The notes: generated from the letters alone by a model not told the origin. Shown: positions 1 through 11,046, counted from the stretch's first letter. The stretch is 52,157 nt of DNA from Plasmopara viticola (GCA_001695595.3 MBPM02000239.1:1-52157); one strand, 5' to 3'. Translations and numbers: made by a program.

Positions 1-220
1 ACGGCCGCAGATGCGTCATGTTCTATCAATCTAGACGACAACGTACGCAATCGGTGCAAAAAAGTGTACAATCTCTCTTTTGGTTCGCTGAGCTTCTGAC
101 ATCGATCGTCACGGGTACGTCGTTCTGTCATTGAAAGACATGAAAAGATGCAATGGAGCGGCAATTAAACGCTGAGTTGCTGTACGGCCACTGATGCGTC
201 TTGTTATCCATCTATTAACA
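1..220 (-). repeat. Minus-orientation satellite monomers at left edge
   Basis: About two monomers read on the minus strand: cgctgagttgctgtacggcc at 170-189 is the reverse complement of the plus-strand ggccgtacagc...ctcagcg word. The stretch caatggagcggcaattaaac at 151-170 reverse-complements to the attgccgctttattgcgtct word of the 390-bp units at 3.75-4.92 kb, so this fragment belongs to that subfamily. It continues beyond the left window edge. Confidence 0.85.
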
Positions 221-226
221 GATCGT
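216..226. other. Orientation switch 1 (minus to plus)
   Basis: The minus-strand monomer can be followed to about tctattaaca (211-220). From gatcgtttgt (221-230) the sequence reads as a plus-strand monomer (tttgctctatcgcatctgtg). No spacer or mobile-element sequence lies between them. The switch falls inside a monomer on both sides rather than at a monomer boundary. Confidence 0.85.
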
Positions 227-2130
227 TTGTTTTGCTCTATCGCATCTGTGAATGTCTACAGCGACAGAAAGGACATATTAGGACCGGACAGTGTCTTTGC
301 GCTTTCAAAGAGTCGTCATACAATTAATTGTGGCCTTGATGCATCTGTGAACGTTTAAAAGGACAGAAAGGACGGGGTATGTCCGTATAGCATATCAGCG
401 GCTTGAATGAATGAAAATACAATTAGTTGTGGCTCAATTTCGATGTGGGTGTCAAGAAAGATAGACAGAATGTCTCTGTGGCCGCACAGCATCTTAGCGC
501 TTATATAGAAAAAAAGACGCTCAGTTGTTGCTCTATCGAAACTGTGAGCGTATACAAGTATAGAAGGGACAGATCTAAGGCCGTACAGTGTCTGAGCACT
601 TAAAAGAGTCGTAATCCGTTTTGTTGTGGCTCTATTGCACCTGTAATTGTCTAAAAGAATAGAAAAATCGGACTTTGTCTGTACAGCATCTCAGCGTCTT
701 GAAAAAATCAATATACGATTAGGTATGGCTCGATTGCGCCTGTGGGTGTCCAGAAAGATAGACAGTTTATATATGCGGCCGCACAGCATGTTAGCGATTC
801 TAAAGAAAAAAATACGAGTAATTGTTGCTCCATCGTATCTGTGAACGTCTCAAAATACAGAAAGGACTGATCTTGGGCCGTACAGCGTCTTGGCGTTTCT
901 AGAGAGTCATCATACTTTTAGTTGTGACTCTTTTGCATATGAAGACGTTTAAAAGGATAAGAATGATGGGGTGTTGTCCGCAAGACATTTCAGCGTCTTG
1001 AAAGAATAAATAAATGAATAATGGTGACTCGATTGCGTCTGTGAGTGTCTAAAAAAATAAAGGACGTGTCGCCGCACACCATTCAGCACCTTTATAGAAT
1101 AATATGCGCAAAGATTGCTCTATCGCAATTGCGAACGTTTGAAAGACAGAAAGGACAGATCTTGGGCCGTAAAGCGTTTTGGCGCTTCTAGAGAATCGTC
1201 ACACTTTAAGTTGTTGTTCTACTGCATCTGTGGACGTCCAAAAGGACAGAAAGGACAGATTTTGTTTGTACATATTTCAACGTTTTGAGAGGATTAATAT
1301 ACGATTACGATTTGTTGTGGCTCGATTGCATCTGTGAGTGTCTAGAAAGATAGCCAGGACGTATCTGTTGTCGCACAGCATGTTGGCGCTTATAAAGAAT
1401 ATATACGCTTAGCGTTGCTCCATCGTATCTGTGAAGTTTCGAAGTACAGAAAGGACAGATCTTGGACCGTACAGCGTCCCAGCGCTTCTCGAAAGTCGTC
1501 ATACTTTTAGTTGTGGCTCAATTGCATCTGTGGACGTCCAAAAGAATAGAAAAAACGGGGTTTTGTCTGTACAGCATCTCAGCGTTTCAAAGAATGAATA
1601 TACGATTAGTTTGGCTCCATTGTTTCGTGGATGTCTAGAAAGATAGCCAGGACGTATCTGTGGCCGCACATTATATTAGCGCTTCTAAAGAAAAAATACA
1701 CGTCTAGTTGTTGCTCTATCACATCTGTGAACGTCTCGAAATACACAAAGGGCAGATCTTGAGCCGTACAGCGTCTCAGCGCTTCTAGAGAGTTGTCATA
1801 CGTCTAGTTGTGGCTCTATTGCATCTCTTCACGTCTAAGTAATTAAAAAGAACCTATTTTGTCGTACAGCATCTTAGCGTGTTGAAAGAATAGATATGCA
1901 ATAAGTTATGGCTCGATTGCATCTGTGGAAGTCTAAAAAGATAGACAAGACGTATCTGTGGCCGCACAGCATGTAAGCGCTTCTAAATAACAAACAAACG
2001 CTTAGTGTTGCTCTATCGCATCTGTGAACGTTTGGAATGATAGAAAGGACGTATCTGTGGCCGTACAACATGTAAGCGCTTTCAAAAGAATGATTATACA
2101 CTGTGTTCTGGATCGAAGGCATCCGAGTTA
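221..2130 (+). repeat. ~297-bp trimer higher-order repeat (family T)
   Basis: Three distinguishable monomer types alternate. T1 carries a ggacgggg-like word and a ctcagcgtcttgaaagaat segment. T2 carries agatagacaggacgtatctg and ggccgcacagcat. T3 carries gttgctctatcgcatctgtg and ggacagatcttgggccgtac. The T3 ctctatcg word (some copies read ctccatcg) starts at about 235, 531, 828, 1118, 1418, 1714 and 2011, i.e. every 290-300 bp. Copies are visibly diverged with many small indels, so this is an old higher-order repeat. The minus-strand block at 5.13-6.04 kb belongs to the same family. Confidence 0.85.
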
Positions 2131-3500
2131 ATCTAGATTTGTAGACAGGACGCATTTGTCGGCGTAGAGAGACTCAGCGCTCTCAAAGAGTCATTAACGT
2201 TTTGTTGTTTCTTTATTGCGTCTGTGCAGGTCTAGATAGATCAAAAGGACGCATCCTTGGCAGTACAGCGTCTCAGCACTTAAAAAATGTATAGGCTTCG
2301 TTGTGGATCAATTTATCCGTGCATGTCTAGATTGATAGAAAGGACGTATCTGTGGTCGTACAGCGTCTCAGCGCTTCAGATGAATGATCATGCACTTCGT
2401 TGTGCTTTATTGCGTCCGTGCAAGTCTCGATAGATAGAAAGGAGGTATCTCGGAGTACAGCAAATTAGCGCTTTAAGAGAAAGCTTTAACGATTTGTTGT
2501 GGCTCATTTGCGTCTGTGCATACAGAAAGCACATTTCTGTGGCCGTACAACGTATCAACTCTCCAAAAGAATGATTATACACTTCGTCGTGGCTCTATTG
2601 CATTTGTGCATGTCTAGACCGATAGAAAGGACGTATCTGTTGCCGTACAGCATTTCAGCCTTCCAAAAAAATGATTCACTTCGTTGTAGCTCTGTTGCAT
2701 CTGCGCATGTCTAGATTGATAGATAGGACGTATCTGTGGCCATACAGCGTCTTTGCGCTCCAAAAGAAAGATGATACACTGCGTTGTGACTCTATTGCAT
2801 CTGTGCATGACTAGACCGATAGACTGGACGTATATGTGACCGTACAGCATCTCGGCACTCCAAAAGAATGATTATACACCCCGTTGTGACTACTTTGTAT
2901 CTGTGCATGTCTAGATAGCTATCAAAGACGTATCTGGGGTCGTATAGTGTCTCGGCAGTGCAATAGAATGATAATACGTCTAGTTGTGGCTCTATTGCGT
3001 CTGTGCAGGTCTAGATCGATAGAAAGGACGTGTCGGCGACTATACAGCGTCTCAGCGCTACAAAATAATGATTATACACTTTGTTGTGGCTCGAAGGCGT
3101 CCGTATTTGTCCAAATTTAAAGACAGGACGCATTTGTGGGCGTAGAGCAACTCAGCGTTGGTATAGAGTAATTAACATCTAGTTTTTGCTCGATTGCATA
3201 TATGCATGTCAAGATAGACAAAAAGGATATATCTGTGGTATTTCAGCGTCTCAGCATAACAAAGAGGGATCTTATACTTTGTTGTGCCTCGATTGCGTAC
3301 GTGCATGTCTAGTTTGATCGACAGGACGTATCTGTGCCCGTACAGTGCCTTAGTATCTTTATGGAATTATTATAGGTTTCCTTTCGGCTCACTTGCGTCC
3401 AAACATGGTTAAATAGACAGAAAAGACGAAACTGTGGCCGAAAAACATCTCAAATTACTCAAACGAATGCTTATACACCTTATCGTGGCTCGATTTTGTC
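2131..3500 (+). repeat. Divergent monomeric satellite
   Basis: About 14 plus-strand monomers share the word order ctattgcatctgtgcatgtc, tagatagatagaaaggacg, tatctgtggccgtacagcgt, ctcagcgct, aatgattatacacttcgttg. No strict multimer period is apparent by eye. They are diverged from each other and from the 6-52 kb monomers: gtacagcgtctc here, gtacatcatctc there. This makes them an outer, older subfamily. No gene is present. Confidence 0.8.
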
Positions 3501-3750
3501 TATGTGTGCTTTGAAAGATAGACAAGACGCATCCGTCACCGTAAAGCGATTTAGCGCTTTCGAAGCGTGATTAGACGTTAAACCCCGCTCTGTTGTCACT
3601 GTGATTGTCTCGTCAAAAGGAACGTATCTGTGGCTGAATATCATCTCAACTTCTCAAACGCATGCTTATACACCTCATTGTGGCTTGATTGCGTATATTT
3701 AGATTGATTGACAGAATGCATCTATCACCGTACAGAAGCTCAGCGTTTTA
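3501..3750 (+). repeat. Monomers leading into the 390-bp repeat
   Basis: About two and a half plus-strand monomers resemble parts of the adjacent 390-bp unit (for example gcgtgattagacgttaaacc near 3565) but are clearly more diverged than the three 390-bp copies are from each other. They are a plausible source sequence for the later amplification. Confidence 0.7.
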
Positions 3751-4140
3751 AAAGCGTGATTAGCCGTTTAATTGCCGCTTTATTGCGTCTGGGCATGACA
3801 ACGTAGACAGAAAGGACGAACCTGTGGTCTCTGCAAAAAAAAAGAGGGATTATACACTTCGTTGTGGCTCGATTGTGTTCATGGATTTCTAAATAGATAG
3901 ACAGGACGAATCGTTTGCTGTATAGCAATTAAGCACTTCAAATGCGTTTTTGACGGTAACCTTGCGGATTTTTTGCGTCCAAACATGTCGAACTAGACAG
4001 AAAGAACGTATCTGTAACCAACCAACATCTCCACTCCATAAAGGCATGCTTAAACACCATATTGCGGCTCGATTGCGTCCATGTGTTTTTGAATTGATAG
4101 ACAGAACACATCTGTCACCGTACAGCAACTCTGCGCTATA
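3751..4140 (+). repeat. 390-bp tetramer higher-order repeat, copy 1
   Basis: This is the first of three head-to-tail 390-bp units, each four monomers. It starts at aaagcgtgat (3751) and differs from copies 2 and 3 by a few bases: gattagccgt in place of gatcagacgt at its start, and an all-A run after ctctgc near 3833 where the other copies have a C. Open frames seen in it repeat exactly 390 bp later and arise from the repeat. Confidence 0.92.
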
Positions 4141-4530
4141 AAAGCGTGATCAGACGTTTGATTGCCGCTTTATTGCGTCTGGGCATGACAACGTAGACAG
4201 AAAGGACGAACCTGTGGTCTCTGCAAAACAAAAGAGGGATTATACACTTCGTTGTGGCTCGATTGTGTTCATGGATTTCTAAATAGATAGACAGGACGAA
4301 TCGTTTGCTGTATAGCAATTAAGCACTTCAAATGCGTTTTTGACGGTAACCTTGCGGATTTTTTGCGTCCAAACATGTCGAACTAGACAGAAAGAACGTA
4401 TCTGTAACCAACCAACATCTCCACTCCATAAAGGCATGCTTAAACACCATATTGCGGCTCGATTGCGTCCATGTGTTTTTGAATTGATAGACAGAACACA
4501 TCTGTCACCGTACAGCAACTCTGCGCTATA
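4141..4530 (+). repeat. 390-bp tetramer higher-order repeat, copy 2
   Basis: This copy is nearly identical to copy 3 along its whole length, including gtctctgcaaaacaaaagag and gttttttgacggtaacc-type words. The near-identity contrasts with the strong divergence of neighbouring monomers, so the triplication is recent relative to its surroundings. Confidence 0.94.
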
Positions 4531-4920
4531 AAAGCGTGATCAGACGTTTGATTGCCGCTTTATTGCGTCTGGGCATGACAACGTAGACAGAAAGGACGAA
4601 CCTGTGGTCTCTGCAAAACAAAAGAGGGATTATGCACTTCGTTGTGGCTCGATTGTGTTCATGGATTTCTAAATAGATAGACAGGACGAATCGTTTGCTG
4701 TATAGCAATTAAGCACTTCTAATGCGTTTTTGACGGTAACCTTGCGGATTTTTTGCGTCCAAACATGTCGAACTAGACAGAAAGAACGTATCTGTAACCA
4801 ACCAACATCTCCACTCCATAAAGGCATGCTTAAACACCATATTGCGGCTCGATTGCGTCCATGTGTTTTTGAATTGATAGACCAAACACATCTGTCACCG
4901 TACAGCAACTCTGCGCTATA
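4531..4920 (+). repeat. 390-bp tetramer higher-order repeat, copy 3
   Basis: Third copy. It differs from copy 2 at a handful of positions: tatgcacttcg for tatacacttcg near 4632, cacttctaatg for cacttcaaatg near 4717, and gaccaaacac for gacagaacac near 4880. At 4921 the aaagcgtgat word begins a further unit but similarity falls within about 30 bases, marking the end of the amplified block. Confidence 0.93.
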
Positions 4921-5131
4921 AAAGCGTGATTAGACGTTTGATTGCCACTCTACTGCATCTGTGCATGTCACTAAGTCAGAAAGGACGTATCTGTGGCTAT
5001 TCAGCGTCTCAGCAAATAAAAAGAGGGGTCAACTTCTTTATTGTGGGATCGCTTGCACTCATCCATGTCTAGTTTCATCGACAGGACGCATCCGTGGCCG
5101 TAAAGCATCTTACCACTTTAAAAGGGCTATT
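4921..5131 (+). repeat. Divergent plus-strand monomers before switch 2
   Basis: About two monomers are still on the plus strand (tactgcatctgtgcatgtca, then ggacgcatccgtggccgtaa), ending in the middle of a monomer at aaagggctat (5121-5130). They resemble the 2.1-3.5 kb type more than the 390-bp units. Confidence 0.75.
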
Positions 5132-5141
5132 CTCAAGAGCG
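5129..5141. other. Orientation switch 2 (plus to minus)
   Basis: The plus-strand word taccactttaaaagggctat ends at about 5130. From tctcaagagcgctaaaacgc (5131-5150) followed by tatacggccctgg the sequence is a minus-strand monomer, the reverse complement of the T3 gggccgtacagcgtctcagc word. There is no intervening unique sequence. Confidence 0.85.
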
Positions 5142-6035
5142 CTAAAACGCTATACGGCCCTGGATCTTTCCTTTCTGTCGTTCTACATGTTCAAAAATGC
5201 GATAGAGCAACAACAAATCGTGTATTAAACCTTTTTGAGCGCTAAGATGCTGTGCGGCTACAAATACGTCCTGTCTATCTTCCTAGAAAACCCAAAGACG
5301 CAATCGAGTAGCAATTAATTGTATATTCATACTTTCAAGACGCTGAGATGCTGCACGGACACCCTCCGTCTTTTCTATCCTTTTAAATGTTCTCAGATGC
5401 AATAGACCCCCAACTAAATATCTAATAACTCTTTAGAAGCTCTGAGACGCTGCATGGCCCTAGATATGTCGTATCTGTCATTTTCGACGCTCACAGATGC
5501 GAAAAAGCAACAACAAAGCGTTTTTTTCGTTAGAAACGCTAAGATGCTGTGCGGCTACAAGTACGTCCTGTCTATCTTTCTAGAAATCCCACAGACGCAA
5601 TCGAGTCACAATTAATTGTATATTCAAACTATCAAGACGCTGAGATGCTGTACGAACACACCCCGTCTTTTCTATTCTTTTAGACGTTCTCAGATGCAAT
5701 AGAACCCCGTATAAATCTCTAATAACTCTTTAGAATCGCTGAGACGCTGTACGGCCCTAGATATGTCGTTTCGGTCGTTCTTGAGGCAACAACAAAGCGT
5801 TTTTTTCTTTAGAAACGCCAAGATGCTGCGCGGCTACTGATACGTCATTTCTATCTTTCTTGACACAGACAGTTGCAATCGAGCCAACACTAATTATATA
5901 TTGAAACTTCAAAATTCAGAGATGCTGTACAGACAAAATCCCGTCCTTTCTATCCTTTAAGACGTTCACAGATGCAATAGAACCACAACTGGATGTATGA
6001 CTACTCTCTATAAGCGCTGAGAGCAGTTACGGTAC
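5133..6035 (-). repeat. Inverted ~300-bp trimer block (family T)
   Basis: Read on the minus strand this block has the same three monomer types as 221-2130. The T3 marker, reverse-complemented to gagcaacaacaaa-like words, recurs at about 5204, 5504 and 5784. The T2 marker gctaagatgctgtgcggcta recurs at 5241 and about 5538. The T1 marker with ccccgtctttctatcc-type words also recurs. The third copy carries a ~20-bp deletion near 5783. The trimer signature is specific enough to tie this block to the plus-strand trimer block 3-5 kb to the left. Confidence 0.88.
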
Positions 6036-6052
6036 AACTCCTATTCTTGCTC
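6030..6052. other. Orientation switch 3 (minus to plus), start of main array
   Basis: The minus-strand monomer is traceable to ctctataagcgctgagagca and ends near 6030-6040. From about 6045 the plus-strand words ctatctatgaccgcatatca and tctcagcacg appear. After this point the array stays in plus orientation to the right end. The monomer type also changes here, from the outer subfamily to the catctcagcacttc subfamily. Confidence 0.83.
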
Positions 6053-6289
6053 TATCTATGACCGCATATCATCTCAGCACGTCATAAGAGCGAAAATACT
6101 CTTTGTTGTGGCTCTATTGCGTCTGCGCACGTCTAGAATGATAGAAAGAACGTTTTTAGGAATTCACATCAACTCAGCACTTCAAAACAGCAATATACGA
6201 TTTGGGGTGACCTTGTTTCGTCTGCACACGTCTACAAAGAAAGAACGTATCTATGGCCGTACATTGTCTCAGCACTTACGCGTTTTTGT
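6053..6289 (+). repeat. Monomers at the left margin of the 4-kb unit
   Basis: About two and a half plus-strand monomers of the catctcagcacttc type. The last one is short: cagcacttacgcg (6269-6281) runs straight into tttttgttgctctattgc, lacking most of the aaaagagcgaatata segment. Confidence 0.75.
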
Positions 6290-6349
6290 TGCTCTATTGC
6301 GTCTGCGCACGTCTAGAATGCTAGAAAGGACGTATGCATGGCTGTACAT

Positions 6350-7050
6350 CATCTCAGCACTTCAAGAGAGCGAATATACATTATGTTGTGGCGCTATTGC
6401 GTCTGTGCACGTCTAGAATGATAGAAAGGACGTATTTATGTCCATACATCATCTCTGCACTTCGAAAGAGCGATTATACGCTTTGTTATTGCTCCATTGC
6501 GTCTGCGCTCGTCTAGAATGACAAAAAGGACGTATGTATGGCCGTACATCATCTCAGCATAGGATTAGTTGTTGCTTTATTGCATCTGTGCACGTCTAGA
6601 ATGATAGAAAAGACATATCTATTGCCTTATAGTATCCCAGCACTTCAAAAGAGCGAATATACGTTTAGTTGTGGCTATATTGCGTTTGCGCACGTCTTTA
6701 ACGATAGAATGGCCGTACATCGTCTCAGCACATTAATCGAGCGAATATACGCTTTTTTATTGCTGTATCGCCTTCTCCGTACGTTTATTATAAAAGAAAG
6801 GACGTATGTAGGGCTGTTTATCATCTTAGCACTTCACAAGATTAAAGATACGCTTTGTTTTGGCTCTAATGCGTCATCGCACGTTTGGATTGACTGGAAG
6901 GACGTATTTATGGCTGTACATCATCTCCGCACATCAAAAGAGCGAAGATACGCTTTGTTGTTGCTTTATTGCTTTTGAGTACGCCTAGAATGAGCGAAAA
7001 GACGTATCTATGGCCGTACATCATCCCAGCACTTCACAATAACGAATATA
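6350..7050 (+). repeat. Nested ~0.7-kb duplication, copy a (in unit 1)
   Basis: This stretch recurs 1471-1472 bp downstream at about 7821-8520. Shared odd features, such as the shortened monomer at 6553-6566 (catctcagcataggattagt, missing the cacttcaaaagagcg segment) and the missing ggacg word at about 6704-6712, show the copies are related by duplication. This version keeps ctcgtctagaatgacaaaaa at about 6509. Confidence 0.88.
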
Positions 7051-7820
7051 CGCTTCGTTGTGGCTCTAATGCGTCTAAGCTCGTCTAGAATTGAAAACAG
7101 AACGTATCTATTGCCGTACATCATCCCAGGACTTGAAAACTGCGAATACACGCTTTGCTGTGGCTCGATTGCGTCTGTGCACGTCTAGAATGATAAAAAG
7201 AACGTATGGATGGCTGTTTATCATCTCAGCACTTTAATAGAGCGAAAATACGCTTTGTTGTTGCTGTATTACTCTCGCGTCCGCCTAGAATGATAGACAG
7301 GACGTTTGTATGGCCGTACATCATCCCAGCACTTTACAATCGCGAATATACGCTTTGTTGTGACTCGTTGGCGTCTGCTCACGACTAGAAAGATAGAAAG
7401 GACGTATCTGTTGCCTTATATCATCTCAGTACTTCATAAGAGCGAATATACGTTTAGTTGTGACTCTATTGCGTCGGCGCACGTCTAGAACCATACAAAA
7501 GGAGCGTATGTATGGCTGTACATCATCTCAGCAATTCAAAAAAGCGAAGATACGCTTTGTATTTGCTCTTTTGCTTTAACGTACGCCTAAAATGATAGAA
7601 ACGACGTATGTATGGCTGTACATCATCTCATCACTTTACAAGAGCGAAGATACGTTTAGTTATGACTCAATTGCGTCTTCGCACGTCGAGAATTATACAT
7701 AGGATATATGTATGACTGTACATCATCTCAGCACTTCGAAAGGCGAAGCTACGCTTTGTTGTTGCTCTATTGCTTTGCGTACGCCTAGAATGATAGAAAA
7801 GACGTATGTATGGTCGTACA

Positions 7821-8520
7821 TCATCCCAGCACTTCAAAAGAGCGAATATACATTATGTTGTGGCGCTATTGCGTCTGTGCACGTCTAGAATGATAGAAAG
7901 GACGTATTTATGTCCGTACATCATCTCTGCACTTCAAAGAGCGATTATACGCTTTGTTATTGCTCCATTGCGTCTGCGCTCGTCAAGAGAGACAAAAAGG
8001 ACGTATGTATGGCCGTACATCATCTCAGCATAGGATTAGTTGTTGCTTTATTGCATCTGTGCACGTCTAGAATGATAGAAAAAACATATCTATTGCCTTA
8101 TAGCATCCCAGCACTTCAAAAGAGCGAATATACGTTTGGTTGTGGCTATATTGCGTCTGCGCACGTCTTTAACAATAGAATGGCCGTACATCGTCTTAGC
8201 ACATTAATCGAGCGAATATACGCTTTGTTATTGCTGAATCGTCTTCTGCGTACGTTTCTTATAAAAGAAAGGACGTGTGTAGGGCCGTTCATCATCTCAA
8301 CACTTCAGAAGAGTGAAGATACGCTTTATTTTGGCTCTAATGCGTCATCGCACGTTTCAATTGACTGGAAGGACGTATTTATGGCTGTACATCATCTCCG
8401 CACATCAAAAGAGCGAAGATACGTTTTGTAGCTGCTCTATTGCTTTTGCGTATGCCTAGAATGATAGAAAAGACGTATCTATCGCCGTACATCATCCCAG
8501 CACTTCACAATAGCGAATAT
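7821..8520 (+). repeat. Nested ~0.7-kb duplication, copy b (in unit 1)
   Basis: Partner of 6350-7050. It carries the same shortened monomers but is marked by cgtcaagagagacaaaaagg at about 7981. It differs from its partner by more substitutions than the two 4-kb units differ from each other, so this duplication is the older event. Confidence 0.88.
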
Positions 8521-8627
8521 ACGCTTTTTTGTGACTCTACTACGTCTGCTTCAGCTAGAATGACAGAAAGGACCGTACATCATCTCAGCACTTCAAAAGA
8601 GTTAAGATACGCTTTGTTGTTGCTCGG

Positions 8628-8640
8628 TTGCTTATGTATG
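8628..8640. other. 133-bp deletion scar in unit 1
   Basis: Here ggttgctt runs directly into atgtatggctgtac. In unit 2 the two words are separated by about 133 bp (12629-12761), containing the rest of that monomer and one further normal monomer. Unit 2 keeps the ~100-bp phase through this point and unit 1 does not, so a deletion in unit 1 is more likely than an insertion in unit 2. Confidence 0.8.
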
Positions 8641-8932
8641 GCTGTACATCATATCAGCACTTTAAAAGAGCGAAGATACGTTTTGTAGTTGCTCTATTGC
8701 TTTTGCGTATGCCTAGAATAAGAGAAAAGATATGTATGGCCGTACATCATCCCAGCACCTTACAACAGCGAATATACACATTGCTGTGGCTCGATTGCGT
8801 TCACGTATATCTAGAATAGTAGAAAGGACGTATGTATGGCCGTACATCATCTCTGCACTTCACGAGAGCGAATATACGCTTTGTTGTGGCTCTATTGCTT
8901 TTACGCACGTCCAAAATGATTAAAAGGACCAA

Positions 8933-8946
8933 TGTACGGCCGTACA
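8933..8946. repeat. Perfect 14-bp palindrome TGTACGGCCGTACA
   Basis: A perfect inverted repeat centred on GGCC. It is a special case of an imperfect dyad found in most monomers of 6-15 kb, where the left arm is tgta and the right arm taca, with one T/G mismatch pair next to the centre. The same perfect version is at 13061-13074 in the duplicated unit. Confidence 0.85.
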
Positions 8947-10345
8947 TCATCTGAGCACTTCAAAAGAGCAGAATTTCATTTAGCTGTGACTTTATTGCGT
9001 CTGCGCGCGTCTAGAATTATAGAAAAGACGTATATATGGCCGTACATTATCTCAGCACTTCAAAAGAGCGAAGCTACGTTTTGTTGTCTCTCTATTGCTT
9101 TTGCGTATGCCTAGAATGAGAGAAAAGACGTATGTATAGCCGTATATCATCCCAGCACTTCACAAGAGCGAATATACACATTGTTGTGGCTCTTTTGCGT
9201 CTGCGCACGTCTAGAAAGATAGAAAGGACGTATCGATGGCCGTACATTTCCCAGCACTTCAAAAGAGCGAATATGCGTTTAGTTGTGACTTTATTGCGTT
9301 CGCGTATGTCTAGAATGCTAAAAAGGATGTATAAATGGTCATTCCTCCTCTCAGCCATTCACAAGAGCGAATATACGCTCAGTTGTTGCTCTATTGCGTC
9401 TGTGCACGTCTAGAATGATAGAAAGAACGTTTCTATTGCCATACATCATCTCAGCACTTTAAAAGAGCGAATATGCGCTCTGTTGTGGCTCTATTGCGTC
9501 TGTGCACGTCTAGAATGCTAGTAAAGACGGAGTAATGGCCTTACATCATCTCAGCATTTCACAAGAGCGAATATACGCTTTGTTGTGGCTCTATTGCGTC
9601 TGCGTATGTCTAGAACGATAGAAAAGACGTATATATGGTCATACGTCCTCTTGGCACTTCACAAGAGCGAATATACGCTTAGATGTGGCTCTATTGCGTC
9701 ATTGCACGTCTATAAAGTTAGATAGACGTATGTATGGTCATACGTCCTCTCAGCCCTTCACAAGAGCGAATTTACGCTTAGTTGTGGCCCTTTTGCGTCT
9801 GTGCACGTTTAGAAATATAAAAGGACGTATATATGGCCGTACATCATCTCAGCACTTCAAAAGAGCCAATATACGCTTTGTTGTGGCTCTATTGCGTCTG
9901 GGCACCTCAAGAAAGAGCGAAAAGAGGTATCCATGGCTGTACGTCATGTCAGCATTTCACAAGAGCAAATATACGCTTTGTTGTGGCTCTATTGCGTCTG
10001 CGTACGTCTAGAATGATAGAAAGGACGTATGTACGGCTGTGCATTATCTCAGTACTTCAAAAGAGCAAACATACGCTTAGTTTTGGCTTCATTGCATATG
10101 CGCACATCTAGAATGATAGAACGGACGTATCTATGACCGCACATCATCTCAGCACTTCACATAAGCAAATATAGGCTCAGTTGTTGCTCTTTTGCGTCTG
10201 CGCACGTCTAGAAATATAGAAAAGACGTATGTATTGCCTTATATAATCCCAGAACTTATAAAGAGCGAATAAATGCTTAATTTTGTGCTCTATTGCGTCT
10301 GCGCACGTCTAGAATGCTAGAAAGGACGTATGCATGGCTGTACAT

Positions 10346-11046
10346 CATCTCAGCACTTCAAGAGAGCGAATATACATTATGTTGTGGCGCTATTGCGTCT
10401 GTGCACGTCTAGAATGATAGAAAGGACGTATTTATGTCCATACATCATCTCTGCACTTCGAAAGAGCGATTATACGCTTTGTTATTGCTCCATTGCGTCT
10501 GCGCTCGTCTAGAATGACAAAAAGGACGTATGTATGGCCGTACATCATCTCAGCATAGGATTAGTTGTTGCTTTATTGCATCTGTGCACGTCTAGAATGA
10601 TAGAAAAGACATATCTATTGCCTTATAGTATCCCAGCACTTCAAAAGAGCGAATATACGTTTAGTTGTGGCTATATTGCGTTTGCGCACGTCCTTAACGA
10701 TAGAATGGCCGTACATCGTCTCAGCACATTAATCGAGCGAATATACGCTTTTTTATTGCTGTATCGCCTTCTCCGTACGTTTATTATAAAAGAAAGGACG
10801 TATGTAGGGCTGTTTATCATCTTAGCACTTCACAAGATTAAAGATACGCTTTGTTTTGGCTCTAATGCGTCATCGCACGTTTGGATTGACTGGAAGGACG
10901 TATTTATGGCTGTACATCATCTCCGCACATCAAAAGAGCGAAGATACGCTTTGTTGTTGCTTTATTGCTTTTGAGTACGCCTAGAATGAGCGAAAAGACG
11001 TATCTATGGCCGTACATCATCCCAGCACTTCACAATAACGAATATA
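10346..11046 (+). repeat. Nested ~0.7-kb duplication, copy a (in unit 2)
   Basis: Equivalent of 6350-7050, carried along by the 4-kb duplication. It has the ctcgtctagaatgacaaaaa variant at about 10505, like copy a of unit 1. Confidence 0.87.

Larger units (their letters stand above)
6290..10285 (+). repeat. ~4.0-kb higher-order unit, copy 1
   Basis: Copy 1 of a ~40-monomer tandem duplication. Sequence from about 6290 matches the sequence 3995-3996 bp downstream almost base for base as far as 8633. It then matches at an offset of 4128 bp as far as about 10214. The change of offset is due to a ~133-bp segment missing here at about 8633 and present in copy 2. The last ~70 bp before copy 2 (10215-10285) do not match the corresponding place after copy 2. 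The few differences seen are single bases and 1-bp indels. Confidence 0.93.

Noticed and set aside
2380..2420. Possible CENP-B box (cttcgttgtggctcgattg-like words in 2-4 kb)
   Set aside because: The TTCG start is present in some monomers, but the required central A and the CGGG end do not line up, and the word is not kept in the younger blocks.
4961..5245. 94-codon open frame crossing 5132
   Set aside because: It runs through orientation switch 2, so half of it is plus-sense and half antisense satellite. It cannot be a conserved gene.
216..6052. Transposable element at the orientation switches
   Set aside because: Satellite sequence meets satellite sequence directly at all three switches. 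There are no terminal inverted repeats, target-site duplications or long terminal repeats.
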